A DNA stretch of 64,000 bases, from contig JHUT02000001.1 of assembly GCA_000690595.2 (NCBI GenBank), forward strand, positions 248,001-312,000, written 5' to 3'. The first letter of the stretch is position 1. Every line of letters begins with the position of its first letter. This DNA is from Natrinema mahii (GTDB lineage Archaea > Halobacteriota > Halobacteria > Halobacteriales > Natrialbaceae). The notes under the pieces are model-generated. The model was not told the origin of the DNA. It did no database searches and saw nothing but the letters and a program-made list of their open reading frames with translations. Positions 1 through 7,122 of this stretch are shown in pieces. Position numbers and translations under genes: made by a program.

Positions 1-94
1 TCGAGTCGACCTCCATCACCGACTCGCCCTCGATCAGTTCCGCGAGTTTTGCTGCCGTCACCATTCGCCCCTGAACGACGCGATTCTCGCTCAC
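1..94 (-). CDS. Partial small haloarchaeal protein, N-terminus only (DUF5795-like)
   Basis: Only the first 31 codons lie in the window; the gene runs off the left edge. Reading from a GTG at 92-94 gives MSENRVVQGRMVTAAKLAEL followed by an acidic stretch, with no stop before the edge. From memory this N-terminus resembles small haloarchaeal zinc-ribbon proteins of the DUF5795 type, but the zinc-binding half would lie outside the window. An internal ATG at 62-64 is an alternative start. Function unknown. Confidence 0.6.
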   Translation of the reverse strand, partial: MSENRVVQGRMVTAAKLAELIEGESVMEVDS

Positions 95-456
95 AATCGG
101 GGTAGCGTTCGCAAGCGACTAAGCGTTTCCTGATACGGGTTGCTGTAACGGTTTCCCGGCGGGACCGCAGGGCGGTCGCGGTCCCACCGGCAATGGCTGA
201 CAGTAACCGTCTGAATCGATCGCATCGGCCGCCGCTCGAGGCCGTCGAGTCAGTACCGAAAGTGCGTGAGTCCGATCGGCGAGTCCCAGTCGATCGGTGC
301 GGCCCGCGTGCGTGTACTCCCCCATCCGTGGGCCGTCAGCGCGGTCGTCGATCCACCTACCGCGGTCGAACGGACGGGTGCCGCGGATATCAGTGTATTC
401 CGCACATCGTGTGCGTGCCATGCACGGCCCGCGCCGCTATCGTCTCCCCCGTGTCG
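95..456. other. Intergenic region without a convincing gene
   Basis: No reading frame here has coherent haloarchaeal protein character; the open frames are antisense or random GC-rich translation. One structural feature stands out: a perfect 8-bp inverted repeat, GGGACCGC at 161-168 and GCGGTCCC at 178-185, with a 9-nt loop. It lies upstream of the left-edge gene and about 270 nt beyond the stop of the regulator on its right, so no role can be assigned. Confidence 0.5.
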
Positions 457-1254
457 CTACGGCTCCAGTTCGAACGGCCGCGCCTCCCGGCGGAAGGCGT
501 CGAACCGCTCGAGCGCCCACTCCCGGACGCGGTCGTCCGTCGACTCGAGCAGCGCCACCGGCAGGCCGGTGTCGTCGTGGACGCCGAACTGAACGGTCCG
601 ATCGACGACGCCCAGATAGACGGGAACGTCCCGCTCGACGACGGAGACGGAGACGGACGGCCGATCGACGATCGACTCGAACGCGTCGGTGAGCGTTGGG
701 TCCGTCCGGACGCTCTCCGCGACCGGTTCCGCGAGCAACATCTCGAACGCCGCGCCGTTCCGGATCGCCTCCCGCGAGGCCTCGAGGGGCTCGACGCCGG
801 TCGCCGGCAACACCGCCTGCACGCGATCGGCCTTGGCCAGCGTCGCCGCGTGGCGGGTGACCGGCGCGTACGGGTTCGCCGTCGTGGCCTCGACCACCGT
901 CGCGTCGGTCAGTCTGGTGGGGTCGACCCCGAGCCACTCCTCGTCGAGTCGCTCGAGGACCGGCCGCAGGCGGACCGCCGCGTCGGCCCGTTCCAGCGCC
1001 GCGGTCAGCCCCTCGGCGACCAGCGAGCCGGCCGCCGTGATCTCGTAGCGGTGCCCCCGTTCGCGAATCAGTCCCCGGTCGACCAGCCCGGACAGACTCC
1101 GGCTCAGCGTCGTCCGCACGACGTCGACCTCGGCCGACAGCGCGTCCCGCGAGACCGTCCCCTCGGCGTCGAGTCGCTCGAGGATTCGGACCCGGCTCGG
1201 CGACCGAGTCACGAACTCGAGTGTCTCGACCGCGGCGTCCGTCCGATCGCTCAT
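457..1254 (-). CDS. Winged-helix transcriptional regulator with C-terminal sensor-like domain
   Basis: A 265-residue protein. Residues about 10-75 form a winged HTH: helices around RSPSRVRILERL, a recognition segment DVVRTTLSRSLSGLVDRGLI and a wing. Residues 75-265 match the general layout of haloarchaeal HTH regulators of the DUF1724/FilR1 type, probably a ligand or dimerisation domain. The start at 1252-1254 (MSDRTDAAVETLEF) is preferred over an upstream in-frame ATG at 1344, because the extra 30 residues lack conserved character. It is monocistronic, with its divergent neighbour starting at 1393. Ligand and targets are not visible. Confidence 0.8.
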   Translation of the reverse strand: MSDRTDAAVETLEFVTRSPSRVRILERLDAEGTVSRDALSAEVDVVRTTLSRSLSGLVDRGLIRERGHRYEITAAGSLVAEGLTAALERADAAVRLRPVLERLDEEWLGVDPTRLTDATVVEATTANPYAPVTRHAATLAKADRVQAVLPATGVEPLEASREAIRNGAAFEMLLAEPVAESVRTDPTLTDAFESIVDRPSVSVSVVERDVPVYLGVVDRTVQFGVHDDTGLPVALLESTDDRVREWALERFDAFRREARPFELEP

Positions 1255-1392
1255 CACACCGACCCTCTCGTCGGCCCCTACTTTATCGCACTGGCCGTGC
1301 GAGGGATCGATCCACCTCCCCGACCCGGAAACCGGCGCCGGCATGGTTCTGCGCGCACAACCGTATACCGACTCCGTCCTGAACGAATCGGT

Positions 1393-1722
1393 ATGGAGAC
1401 GCGCTGGGCGACCGTCGACGGCGTCACCCTGGAGCTACCGGCCGACAGTACCGCGGGCGAACTTCGGGACGCCCTCTACAAACCCGACGACGCGGTCCTG
1501 ATCGCGGTGACCGGCGACCTCGTCTCGGTCGTCCACGATCAGGACCGGCCCCTCTCGGAGTTGGTCGCCGGCTGTGCGGACACCTACTACTTCTATCGGC
1601 CCGGCGAACCCGACCGCAACGAACTGCTGGCCGCGACGGACCTCGAGGAGGCCCTCGAGGCAGGGCTCGGTGACCGATCGGACGCCGAGACGACGTTCCA
1701 GCGGCCCGGCATCGATCACTGA
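1393..1722 (+). CDS. Small conserved-looking protein of unknown function
   Basis: A 109-residue acidic protein beginning METRWATVDGVTLELP. The pattern of short beta strands with a helix (ADSTAGELRDALY) resembles a compact beta-grasp or ubiquitin-like arrangement, but that is only a secondary-structure impression. The ATG at 1393 is chosen because the frame upstream has no protein-like composition. Its last 7 nt overlap the 3' end of the convergent MOSC gene. It could cooperate with either neighbour, but nothing in the sequence shows this. Confidence 0.7.
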   Translation: METRWATVDGVTLELPADSTAGELRDALYKPDDAVLIAVTGDLVSVVHDQDRPLSELVAGCADTYYFYRPGEPDRNELLAATDLEEALEAGLGDRSDAETTFQRPGIDH

Positions 1723-2489
1723 CGACCGCTCTCGACCGGATCGCCGACCGCGAGAGTGCGGCCACGGTCGCGCTCGGGAACGCGCGTGATGATCATCAGC
1801 GTGTAGTAGTGATCGAACGCGTCCCAGTCGGCCCAGTCGGGAAACGTTTCCTCGCGCTTTTCGACGAACCGCTCTCGGAACGCGGTGGTCGGCTCGCCGG
1901 TGTCGGGATCGCGCTGGGGGACGACACACCGGCCGCAGGGGGTGACCCCCTCGAATCGAACGTCGCCGACCGCAAACGCCGGGGCGTCCTCGCCGACGAA
2001 CCGGTCCTCCCAGAAGGGGTCGACGCCGCCGATCTCGACGTTGGCCCTGAGCCGCCGCCGTGCGCCGTCGACGGTCATCCCGTCGAACCACGAGGCGACG
2101 GTCTCGAGCGTCGCCGTGCTGACCACCGACGGCCCCATCTCGCGGCGGTCGACGAAGCCACACGAGTCGTCGCGCTCGAGCGATAGATCCGCGTCGAAGA
2201 AGTCGCCGAACCAGGCCGCGGCGGCCTCGCGATCCGCCTCGAGGTCGAATCGACGGCGCTTGCTGTCCGGCGCCGTCACCGATAGCGTCGCCGTCGACGG
2301 CTCGTAGTCGGTCTCGAGGTCGTGGACGCGGTCGGTCCGCTTGCCGTTTACGACCTCGCCGTCGGCGTCGAACAGGGCGAACTCCCTGTCGTGGGCGAGG
2401 GTCCCTCCCTCGCGGACCGCGGCCGCCTCGAGTTCGATACCGTCTAAGCCCTTCACCGGATACACGGTGAGCCGGTCGAGTCGTGCCAT
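1716..2489 (-). CDS. MOSC domain protein with N-terminal beta-barrel domain
   Basis: A 257-residue protein of the YcbX/mARC type. The N-terminal MOSC_N beta barrel starts with the characteristic LTVYPVKGLDG. The C-terminal MOSC domain contains RLRANVEIGG (about 146-155) and GVTPCGRC, whose Cys185 sits where MOSC enzymes bind a molybdenum-cofactor sulfur. Members reduce N-hydroxylated substrates or carry Moco sulfur, usually with an electron donor protein. No ferredoxin domain is fused here, so a separate donor would be needed. It is convergent with the small gene at 1393-1722. Confidence 0.88.
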   Translation of the reverse strand: MARLDRLTVYPVKGLDGIELEAAAVREGGTLAHDREFALFDADGEVVNGKRTDRVHDLETDYEPSTATLSVTAPDSKRRRFDLEADREAAAAWFGDFFDADLSLERDDSCGFVDRREMGPSVVSTATLETVASWFDGMTVDGARRRLRANVEIGGVDPFWEDRFVGEDAPAFAVGDVRFEGVTPCGRCVVPQRDPDTGEPTTAFRERFVEKREETFPDWADWDAFDHYYTLMIITRVPERDRGRTLAVGDPVESGRQ

Positions 2490-2602
2490 TGCGGGGAGCT
2501 ATCCGCCGACGACGCATTAGTCTTCGTTCGAACCGAAGCGCGTCAGAACGGAACCCGGCAGCGCGGCGTCGAGCCGATCAGTCACACGCATCGAGACGGC
2601 GG

Positions 2603-2863
2603 TCAGTCGATCGTCACGACGGGGTCACCGCGTTCGTCGAACTCGACGCGGATCTCGTGGCCCGCGTACGTGAAGCCGACGTGACCGGCCCGGCGACCGC
2701 CCGATTCGGTAGTCGCGAAAAGCGCCGCGAGCGCATCGGGGTCGACCGCGTCGAAAAGCGGCGGTAACGCCGTCGGATCGACTCCCTCGAGCGCCGCGAT
2801 ACCGGCGACGATCCGTTCGTGTACCGCGTCAGTATCTGCCGCTATATGATGGGTTTGGTCCAT
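2603..2863 (-). CDS. HalOD1 output domain protein
   Basis: A single-domain protein of 86 residues matching the haloarchaeal HalOD1 output domain: a helix with the VDPTALPPLFDAVDPDAL core, then a beta hairpin and the VEFDERGDPVVTI end. HalOD1 occurs alone or at the C-terminus of response-regulator-like proteins and is thought to act in signalling; its biochemical function is unknown. A TATA-like CATTAATAG box (2887-2895, read on the minus strand) lies about 25 nt before the ATG, consistent with a leaderless transcript. Confidence 0.85.
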   Translation of the reverse strand: MDQTHHIAADTDAVHERIVAGIAALEGVDPTALPPLFDAVDPDALAALFATTESGGRRAGHVGFTYAGHEIRVEFDERGDPVVTID

Positions 2864-3056
2864 TGCCGACTACGGCCACACCGCCACATTAATAGCTTTT
2901 GGAATACCGACGTGTTCCGAGCGCCGTCAGAACGCTCTCTTCGTCAGGTTCGGGCGTCAGTGCGGCGTCTGACGGATCCGAGCCCGGTCGCTCGAGCGCC
3001 GAGCTCGATTGCCGTCTCGGCGCTCATCGATCCGCCCGCTCGGACGACGCGCCGAC

Positions 3057-3145
3057 GTATAGTCGCCACTGACAGTCACTGCACACCCGATCGCACGATG
3101 GCCGTGCGATCGGTGTGTGAATCGTTGCAGGCGTTACTCTATCAG
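3057..3145. repeat. Palindromic repeat element, degenerate copy
   Basis: This copy resembles the element at 3181-3266: GTATAG-like left end, conserved TCACTGCACACCCGATCG, a central hairpin around CGATCG...CGATCGG, then GTGTGTGAATCGTT and a decayed right end. It is in the same orientation as the 3181 copy, 35 nt away. Divergence from the better copies suggests an older insertion. Confidence 0.7.
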
Positions 3146-3180
3146 CGACCCACCACTGGTGCGGTGGACGCCCGGTCAAA

Positions 3181-3266
3181 CTATAGTAGTCGCTGAAAGT
3201 CATTGCACACCTGATCGTACGACAGCGGTGCGATCAGTGTGTAAATCGTTTCAACGGCTACTATAG
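3181..3266. repeat. 86-bp palindromic repeat element
   Basis: The element begins CTATAGTAGTCGCTGAAAG and ends GGCTACTATAG, so its ends are imperfect inverted repeats. The interior contains CTGATCG and CGATCAG arms around a short loop, and almost the whole element can fold on itself. The element at 6726-6811 is its reverse complement at roughly 93 percent identity by eye and has exactly the same length. No protein is encoded, consistent with a MITE or REP-like element; I cannot match it to a named family. Confidence 0.85.
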
Positions 3267-3320
3267 AGTGACCCGATCGGCCGGGTTCTCGAGGGCGTGA
3301 CGACACCGCACCGACACCCG

Positions 3321-3327
3321 ATTTAAG
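3321..3327 (+). promoter_or_regulatory. TATA-like box of the wHTH/substrate-binding fusion gene
   Basis: ATTTAAG lies 25 nt before the ATG at 3352, the spacing expected for a leaderless haloarchaeal transcript. This supports the ATG at 3352 over the in-frame GTG at 3337. Confidence 0.5.
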
Positions 3328-3351
3328 CCAGTCGGCGTGGAAACCCGCCCG

Positions 3352-4659
3352 ATGGACGTCCGGACGTTTCCCGTCCTGACCGACGAGGACGAGCCGGTAG
3401 TCGACCGGCTGTCGCTTGGGACCGGCGAACGGCAGGCACGGGTGCTGGCGTACCTCCTGTGTCGGCTGGCGGACCCGGACCTGTCGGACGCCGCGACCCG
3501 GACGGCCGTCCACATCGGGGCCGGGCTGAGCAAGCACGCGACCGCGGACGCGCTGGCCGAACTGGCGGCCGCGGGGCTGATCGCCGAGACGACGGCGGCG
3601 ACCAACTCTCCCGGCCGACCGCCGAAGGCCTGGCACGCCGTCGCCCCCGAAGCCGAAACGATCCGACGGGTCGACACCCGCCACGCGGACCGCCTGCTCG
3701 AGCAGGGCGAGCGCTACGCCGGCCTCGAACCAGCGGGGGCCGACTCCGCCGACGACGAACGGAACGGGGGCGATACCGACGGGCCGGCGTCCGAATCGGC
3801 CGAGCGAGCGGACGCGAGGCGGGTCACCGTCGCGCTCAACTGGCGACCGAACGGCCTCCACCTCCCGCTGTTGGCCGCGCGGGACGGCGACGACGGAGCG
3901 ATCGCGCTCGAGTCCGCCGACGGCTCGCGGGCGGCCGCGCGGGCCGTCGCGTCGGGGGAGTGTGACGTCGGCGTCGCCGGGGCGGCGACGGTCCTTCGAG
4001 CGCGCTCGCGTGACCGGCCCGTCGTCCCGATCGCGGTCTGGTTCCAGCGGTCACCGGTCGTCCTCTACACCACGCGGTCCGCGTTCGGCGAGCCCCTCGA
4101 GGCCGTCGGACAGCTCCGTGGGCGTCGGATCGGGATGCCGACCGGGACCGAAACCGGCCTGTTAGGACGGCTGCTGCTCGAGCAGGCCGGCATCCGGGAC
4201 GCGGTCGAGCTCGTCGTCGTCGACGGCGAGGAGGGGGCGGCGCTGCAGTCGGGCGCGGTCGACGCCGTGACGGGCATGGCGCCCGATCCGGTCCGGCTCG
4301 AGGCGGCGGGCCGAACTGTCGACGCCCTCGCCGTGTCGGCGGCCTACCCGGCGTACGGACCGGCACTGATCGTGGCGGAGGACCGGCTCCGGCGGGATCG
4401 GGACCGCGTCGCGGCGTTCCTCGAGACGACGCTGGCGGGCTGGGGGAAAGCCGTGCGCGCACCCGAGTCGATCGCTCGGACGGCCGCGAGCGACACCGAC
4501 GAGTCGGCCGACCGCCTCGCCCGGACCTTCGAGCGGGCGACCGATCGGTTCGCCACGAGCGAGGGGGTCCGGCGGCACGGCTGGGGCTGGCACTCGCCCG
4601 ATGCGTGGCGAAACCTCCGGGACGCACTGGCACAGGGCGGCCTGCTCGAGGGCGAGTGA
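3352..4659 (+). CDS. Winged-helix regulator fused to a THI5/NMT1-like substrate-binding domain
   Basis: A 435-residue protein with two parts. Residues about 1-100 form a winged helix (ERQARVLAYLLCRL, then GLSKHATADALAELAAAGLI). After an acidic linker (about 125-155), residues about 157-430 resemble the periplasmic-binding fold of the SsuA/THI5/NMT1 family, with VTVALNWRPNGLHLPL, CDVGVAGAATVL, LRGRRIGMPTGTETG and VDAVTGMAP. There is no signal peptide, so the binding domain should act in the cytoplasm as a ligand sensor. No ABC permease or ATPase is adjacent. THI5-like relatives bind pyrimidines, sulfonates or nitrate; the ligand here is not determinable. It may be autoregulated. Confidence 0.82.
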   Translation: MDVRTFPVLTDEDEPVVDRLSLGTGERQARVLAYLLCRLADPDLSDAATRTAVHIGAGLSKHATADALAELAAAGLIAETTAATNSPGRPPKAWHAVAPEAETIRRVDTRHADRLLEQGERYAGLEPAGADSADDERNGGDTDGPASESAERADARRVTVALNWRPNGLHLPLLAARDGDDGAIALESADGSRAAARAVASGECDVGVAGAATVLRARSRDRPVVPIAVWFQRSPVVLYTTRSAFGEPLEAVGQLRGRRIGMPTGTETGLLGRLLLEQAGIRDAVELVVVDGEEGAALQSGAVDAVTGMAPDPVRLEAAGRTVDALAVSAAYPAYGPALIVAEDRLRRDRDRVAAFLETTLAGWGKAVRAPESIARTAASDTDESADRLARTFERATDRFATSEGVRRHGWGWHSPDAWRNLRDALAQGGLLEGE

Positions 4660-4677
4660 GTCCGCGATAACCGACCG

Positions 4678-5010
4678 CTACCGGACGGAGAGGTCCTCGC
4701 CGCCCGCCGGGGCCGTGAACTCGAGTTCTATCTCGAGTTCCCGGTTGCGCTGGTCGGCGAACTCGATCTCGACCTCGACCGGGTCGGCGAACTCGATCTC
4801 GACCTCGACCGGGTCGTCGTACTCGAAGGGGATCTCCCACTCCGAGGCGGAGATGGTAAACGAGGGGCCGGCCTCGAGTTGCTCGGCCAGTTCGTGGAGG
4901 AAAGCCGCGGTTTCCTCGCTGGAGAGGTACACCTCCCGTTCGAAGAAGCCGCCGGTGATCGTCCGCCGGTCGCCGGTCCGGTCGTCGGGGATGTCGACGC
5001 GGTCGCTCAT
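4678..5010 (-). CDS. amphi-Trp domain protein with an internal tandem duplication
   Basis: A 110-residue protein with the amphi-Trp layout: FFEREVYLSSEETAAFLHEL helix, then alternating acidic/hydrophobic beta strands. The start at 5008-5010 (MSDRVDIPDD) is preferred over longer in-frame alternatives that translate upstream DNA. Ten residues, DPVEVEIEFA, are repeated exactly in tandem because of a 30-nt direct duplication (4752-4781 and 4782-4811). Function is unknown; a second family member lies at 27775-28017. It is convergent with the wHTH fusion gene. Confidence 0.85.
   Translation of the reverse strand: MSDRVDIPDDRTGDRRTITGGFFEREVYLSSEETAAFLHELAEQLEAGPSFTISASEWEIPFEYDDPVEVEIEFADPVEVEIEFADQRNRELEIELEFTAPAGGEDLSVR
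4752..4811. repeat. Perfect 30-bp tandem duplication inside the amphi-Trp gene
   Basis: GGTCGGCGAACTCGATCTCG begins at 4752 and again at 4782; both 30-nt units are identical, and a third copy starts (GGTCG) but decays at once. The duplication keeps the reading frame and adds ten residues to the beta-strand region. Confidence 0.9.
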
Positions 5011-5109
5011 GTGACTTGCTCCCACTCCGGCACCGATAAAACTGCAGTCAGGGAATCCGATACGTTCGCAGCGGGTATCTATAGTAGCCGGCGCGTCCAG
5101 GCTCGTGGC

Positions 5110-5524
5110 ATGGGTCTTCTCGAGGCGCTCGGCAACGGCACTCGCCTCCCCATCTGCAGGGGAACTCTCGCGGGAACCGATGTCCGTCTCGGAACTCGCG
5201 GAGGCGACCGGCATGGACGGCACGACCGCCGTCCATCACCTCTCGACGCTTGAAGAGGCCGGACTGGTGTCCCACTACAAACGCGGCAACAGGAAGTACG
5301 ACGAACTCGTCCGACGGGTGGAGTTGCGGATCGCGCCGCCGCCCGAGCGGACGTTCGTCCTGCAGGCCACCGAGATCGACGAACCCGACACCACGGCGGA
5401 CGACTGCTCACCGCCGGTCGGGGTCGCCCGTCGGACTCGAGCGCTCGCGGACCCTCTCCCGAATCGCCGACGCGTGTATAGCTATCCAACGACCGTTCCT
5501 CCCCGGGCTGATAGCTATATGTGA
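5110..5524 (+). pseudogene. ArsR-like winged-helix regulator interrupted by a frameshift
   Basis: From the ATG at 5110 the frame reads MGLLEALGNGTRLPI, the start of an ArsR-type HTH. After about 5150 the family match (MSVSELAEATGMDGTTAVHH, then LSTLEEAGLVSHYKRGNRKY) continues in the +1-shifted frame and runs to the stop at 5522-5524. One extra nucleotide around 5150-5160 (ATCTGCAGGGGA where an ATC-CTG-CGG-GAA-like sequence is expected) would explain this. Alternatively, translation could start within the second frame and yield a protein lacking the first helix. A sequencing error cannot be excluded. The gene precedes the exchanger by 22 nt and may have regulated it. Confidence 0.65.
5478..5518. 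promoter_or_regulatory. Two ATAGCTAT palindromes upstream of the exchanger gene
   Basis: The 8-bp palindrome ATAGCTAT occurs at 5478-5485 and again at 5511-5518. The second runs into CTATATG, a plausible TATA box about 28 nt before the exchanger ATG at 5547. Paired palindromes over a promoter suggest a dimeric regulator site; this is inference. Confidence 0.4.
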
Positions 5525-5546
5525 CCATGTGTCGTGGATCGGGAGT

Positions 5547-6650
5547 ATGATCGAGGAACTCCTCGAGGGCGCGGTCGACTCCCAGGGGACGTGGTTCGCG
5601 TACCTCGTCCTCGCCGTCGGCGCGATTGCCCTGACCTATAGCGTCGAGAAACTCATCAGCTACCTGACGCGGGCGGCGATGGGGCTTGGCGTCTCGATCT
5701 TCGCGTTGGCGATCGTCTTCACCGGCATCGAGTTCGACGACACGGTCGTCGCGCTGGTGTTCGGGGCCGGCGACTTGGAGCAGGTGGCACTCGGCACCGC
5801 GCTCGGGACCGCCCTGGCGATCACCGGCATCACGCTGGCCGCCGCGGCGATCTACAAGCCGTTCCCCGTCGAGGTGCCCCGGGACTACCTGCTGCTGTTC
5901 GCGGCCGCCCCGCTCGTGTTGGTCCCGTTCGTCGCCGTCGATCGGCTCGGGCTCGCCCACGGGCTCGTCCTCGTCGCGGTCTTCGCGGTTCTGTTCGGGT
6001 ACATCGTCGTCCGAGAACTCCAGCGCGACGTGCCGGTGTTCAGAGACTCCGAGATCGCCGAGCGACTCGAGGCCGACGGCGGCGTCCCGCTCGACGACCT
6101 CGCCATCGAGGACGTCGACAGCCGAACGGTCTTGGAGGAGATCCCGGAGGATCGATACGTCGCCGAGCGACGCTACGAGGGGCTGTTCTGGCTCGCGCTG
6201 GCGATCGTCTCGCTGGTCGGCGTCATCGCCGGCGCGATGCTGCTCGAGGCCGGCTCCGAGGCGATCGTCGAGTCGTGGGGGATCGAGGAGACGGTCTTCG
6301 GCGCGACGGTGTTGACCCTCGTGTTGACCGTCGAGAACCTGTTGCTGACGATCGAGCCGGTCCGGCGCGGCATCCCCGAGATCGGGATCGGCCACGTCAT
6401 CGGCAGCGTCGTCTTCTCGGTGACGGCCAACGTCGGCGTCATCACGTTCGTCGCCGACGTGACGATCCCGCGCGCGGTCCTTTACTTTCACCTGCCCGCA
6501 GTCGTCGTCCTCACTGCCGTCGCTGCCCTCTTCGTCTCGAGCGGGCGGCTCCGGCGGCGACACGGGCTCGCCTTGCTCGGCCTCTACGCGGCCTACTGGC
6601 TCGTCTCGCTGCTGGTCTTCGGCGGCGTCCCGATTCCGGAGACTCTCTGA
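5547..6650 (+). CDS. Sodium/calcium exchanger family membrane protein (CaCA, YrbG-type)
   Basis: A 367-residue protein with about ten hydrophobic segments in two halves. Each half carries a CaCA alpha-repeat-like stretch: the first around AIVFTGIEFDDTVVAL, the second around VENLLLTIEPVRRG...GHVIGSVVFSVTANVG. A charged cytoplasmic loop (about 150-205) separates them. CaCA proteins exchange Ca2+ for Na+ or K+ across the membrane. The canonical acidic residue of the first repeat appears as GIEFDD. The start MIEELLEGAV at 5547 fits a TATA box about 28 nt upstream. A relic of a second, similar C-terminus lies at 6813-6872. Confidence 0.85.
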   Translation: MIEELLEGAVDSQGTWFAYLVLAVGAIALTYSVEKLISYLTRAAMGLGVSIFALAIVFTGIEFDDTVVALVFGAGDLEQVALGTALGTALAITGITLAAAAIYKPFPVEVPRDYLLLFAAAPLVLVPFVAVDRLGLAHGLVLVAVFAVLFGYIVVRELQRDVPVFRDSEIAERLEADGGVPLDDLAIEDVDSRTVLEEIPEDRYVAERRYEGLFWLALAIVSLVGVIAGAMLLEAGSEAIVESWGIEETVFGATVLTLVLTVENLLLTIEPVRRGIPEIGIGHVIGSVVFSVTANVGVITFVADVTIPRAVLYFHLPAVVVLTAVAALFVSSGRLRRRHGLALLGLYAAYWLVSLLVFGGVPIPETL

Positions 6651-6725
6651 TCGAGCGACGCAGCGGCCGGGACGGCCCCGTCTCGCGCGCCGACCCGGCG
6701 GTCGGAAATTGAGTATCACAACGGT

Positions 6726-6811
6726 GTATAGTAGCCGTTGAAACGATTTACACACTGATCGCAACGCTGTCGTGCGATCAGGTATGCAATGACTTTCAGC
6801 GGCTACTATAG
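6726..6811. repeat. 86-bp palindromic repeat element, inverted copy
   Basis: Same length as the 3181-3266 element and near-identical to its reverse complement: GTATAGTAGCCGTTGAAACG at the left, GACTTTCAGCGGCTACTATAG-like sequence at the right, and TGATCGCAACGCTGTCGTGCGATCA in the centre. Its right end directly abuts a coding relic (6813-6872), so it marks an insertion or deletion junction. Confidence 0.85.
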
Positions 6812-6812
6812 C

Positions 6813-6872
6813 TCGGCCGCGATAGTCGTGTGCGGGCTCTACGCCGCCTACTGGGTCGCGAACCTCCTGTGA
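6813..6872 (+). pseudogene. C-terminal relic of a second cation exchanger
   Basis: Immediately after the palindromic repeat, one frame reads SSAAIVVCGLYAAYWVANLL and then TGA. This matches the last transmembrane helix of CaCA exchangers and resembles LLGLYAAYWLVSLL in the intact neighbour 200 nt upstream. The rest of the gene is missing. It is probably the stump of a paralogue or duplicate removed by a deletion ending at the repeat. Short, hence moderate confidence. Confidence 0.6.
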
Positions 6873-7122
6873 CCGGTGAACCGCCACGGGACGGCCGAAC
6901 GGTCGCGATTCCCAGCCAACCAAGACATGGTAACAACCCACAATCGTGTTCGGGCGAATCGAAACAACCGGTTAGGCGACGGCAAGCCGGTGTTGGAACC
7001 GCTCGAGTTGCCCAAGTCGACCTTGAGCGGGGAACGATCGGCCCGGTTTATTGGGCGCTGTCGAGACCCCGTTATCCAGTACGCGGGCGGGAGCGGATCG
7101 GTACCCGGCGTACTGGGTTACT

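Larger units (their letters stand above)
2864..3336. other. Intergenic region holding two copies of a palindromic repeat
   Basis: No gene is supported here. The first 40 nt contain the promoter of the HalOD1 gene. The rest is dominated by two copies of an 86-bp imperfect palindrome (about 3057-3145 and 3181-3266), annotated separately. Apparent reading frames across them are translations of the repeat and recur wherever it occurs. Confidence 0.7.

Noticed and set aside
193-1722. Long plus-strand open frame across the wHTH regulator
   Set aside because: Only the last 109 codons (from 1393) look like protein. The rest is antisense to the regulator and Arg/Pro-rich, as expected from high-GC DNA read in the wrong frame.
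3057-3330. Short reading frames inside the palindromic repeats
   Set aside because: The same peptides (for example SVCESLQALLY-type endings) recur wherever the repeat occurs, so they are translations of the repeat.
4752-4811. Two 30-nt units as a CRISPR-like or minisatellite array
   Set aside because: Only two contiguous copies, no spacers, and the duplication preserves the amphi-Trp reading frame.
5079-6941. 620-codon minus-strand open frame opposite the exchanger
   Set aside because: It is antisense to a clear membrane transporter, has Arg/Asp/Glu-rich random composition and runs through two copies of repeat ends. Stop-free antisense frames are common at this GC content.
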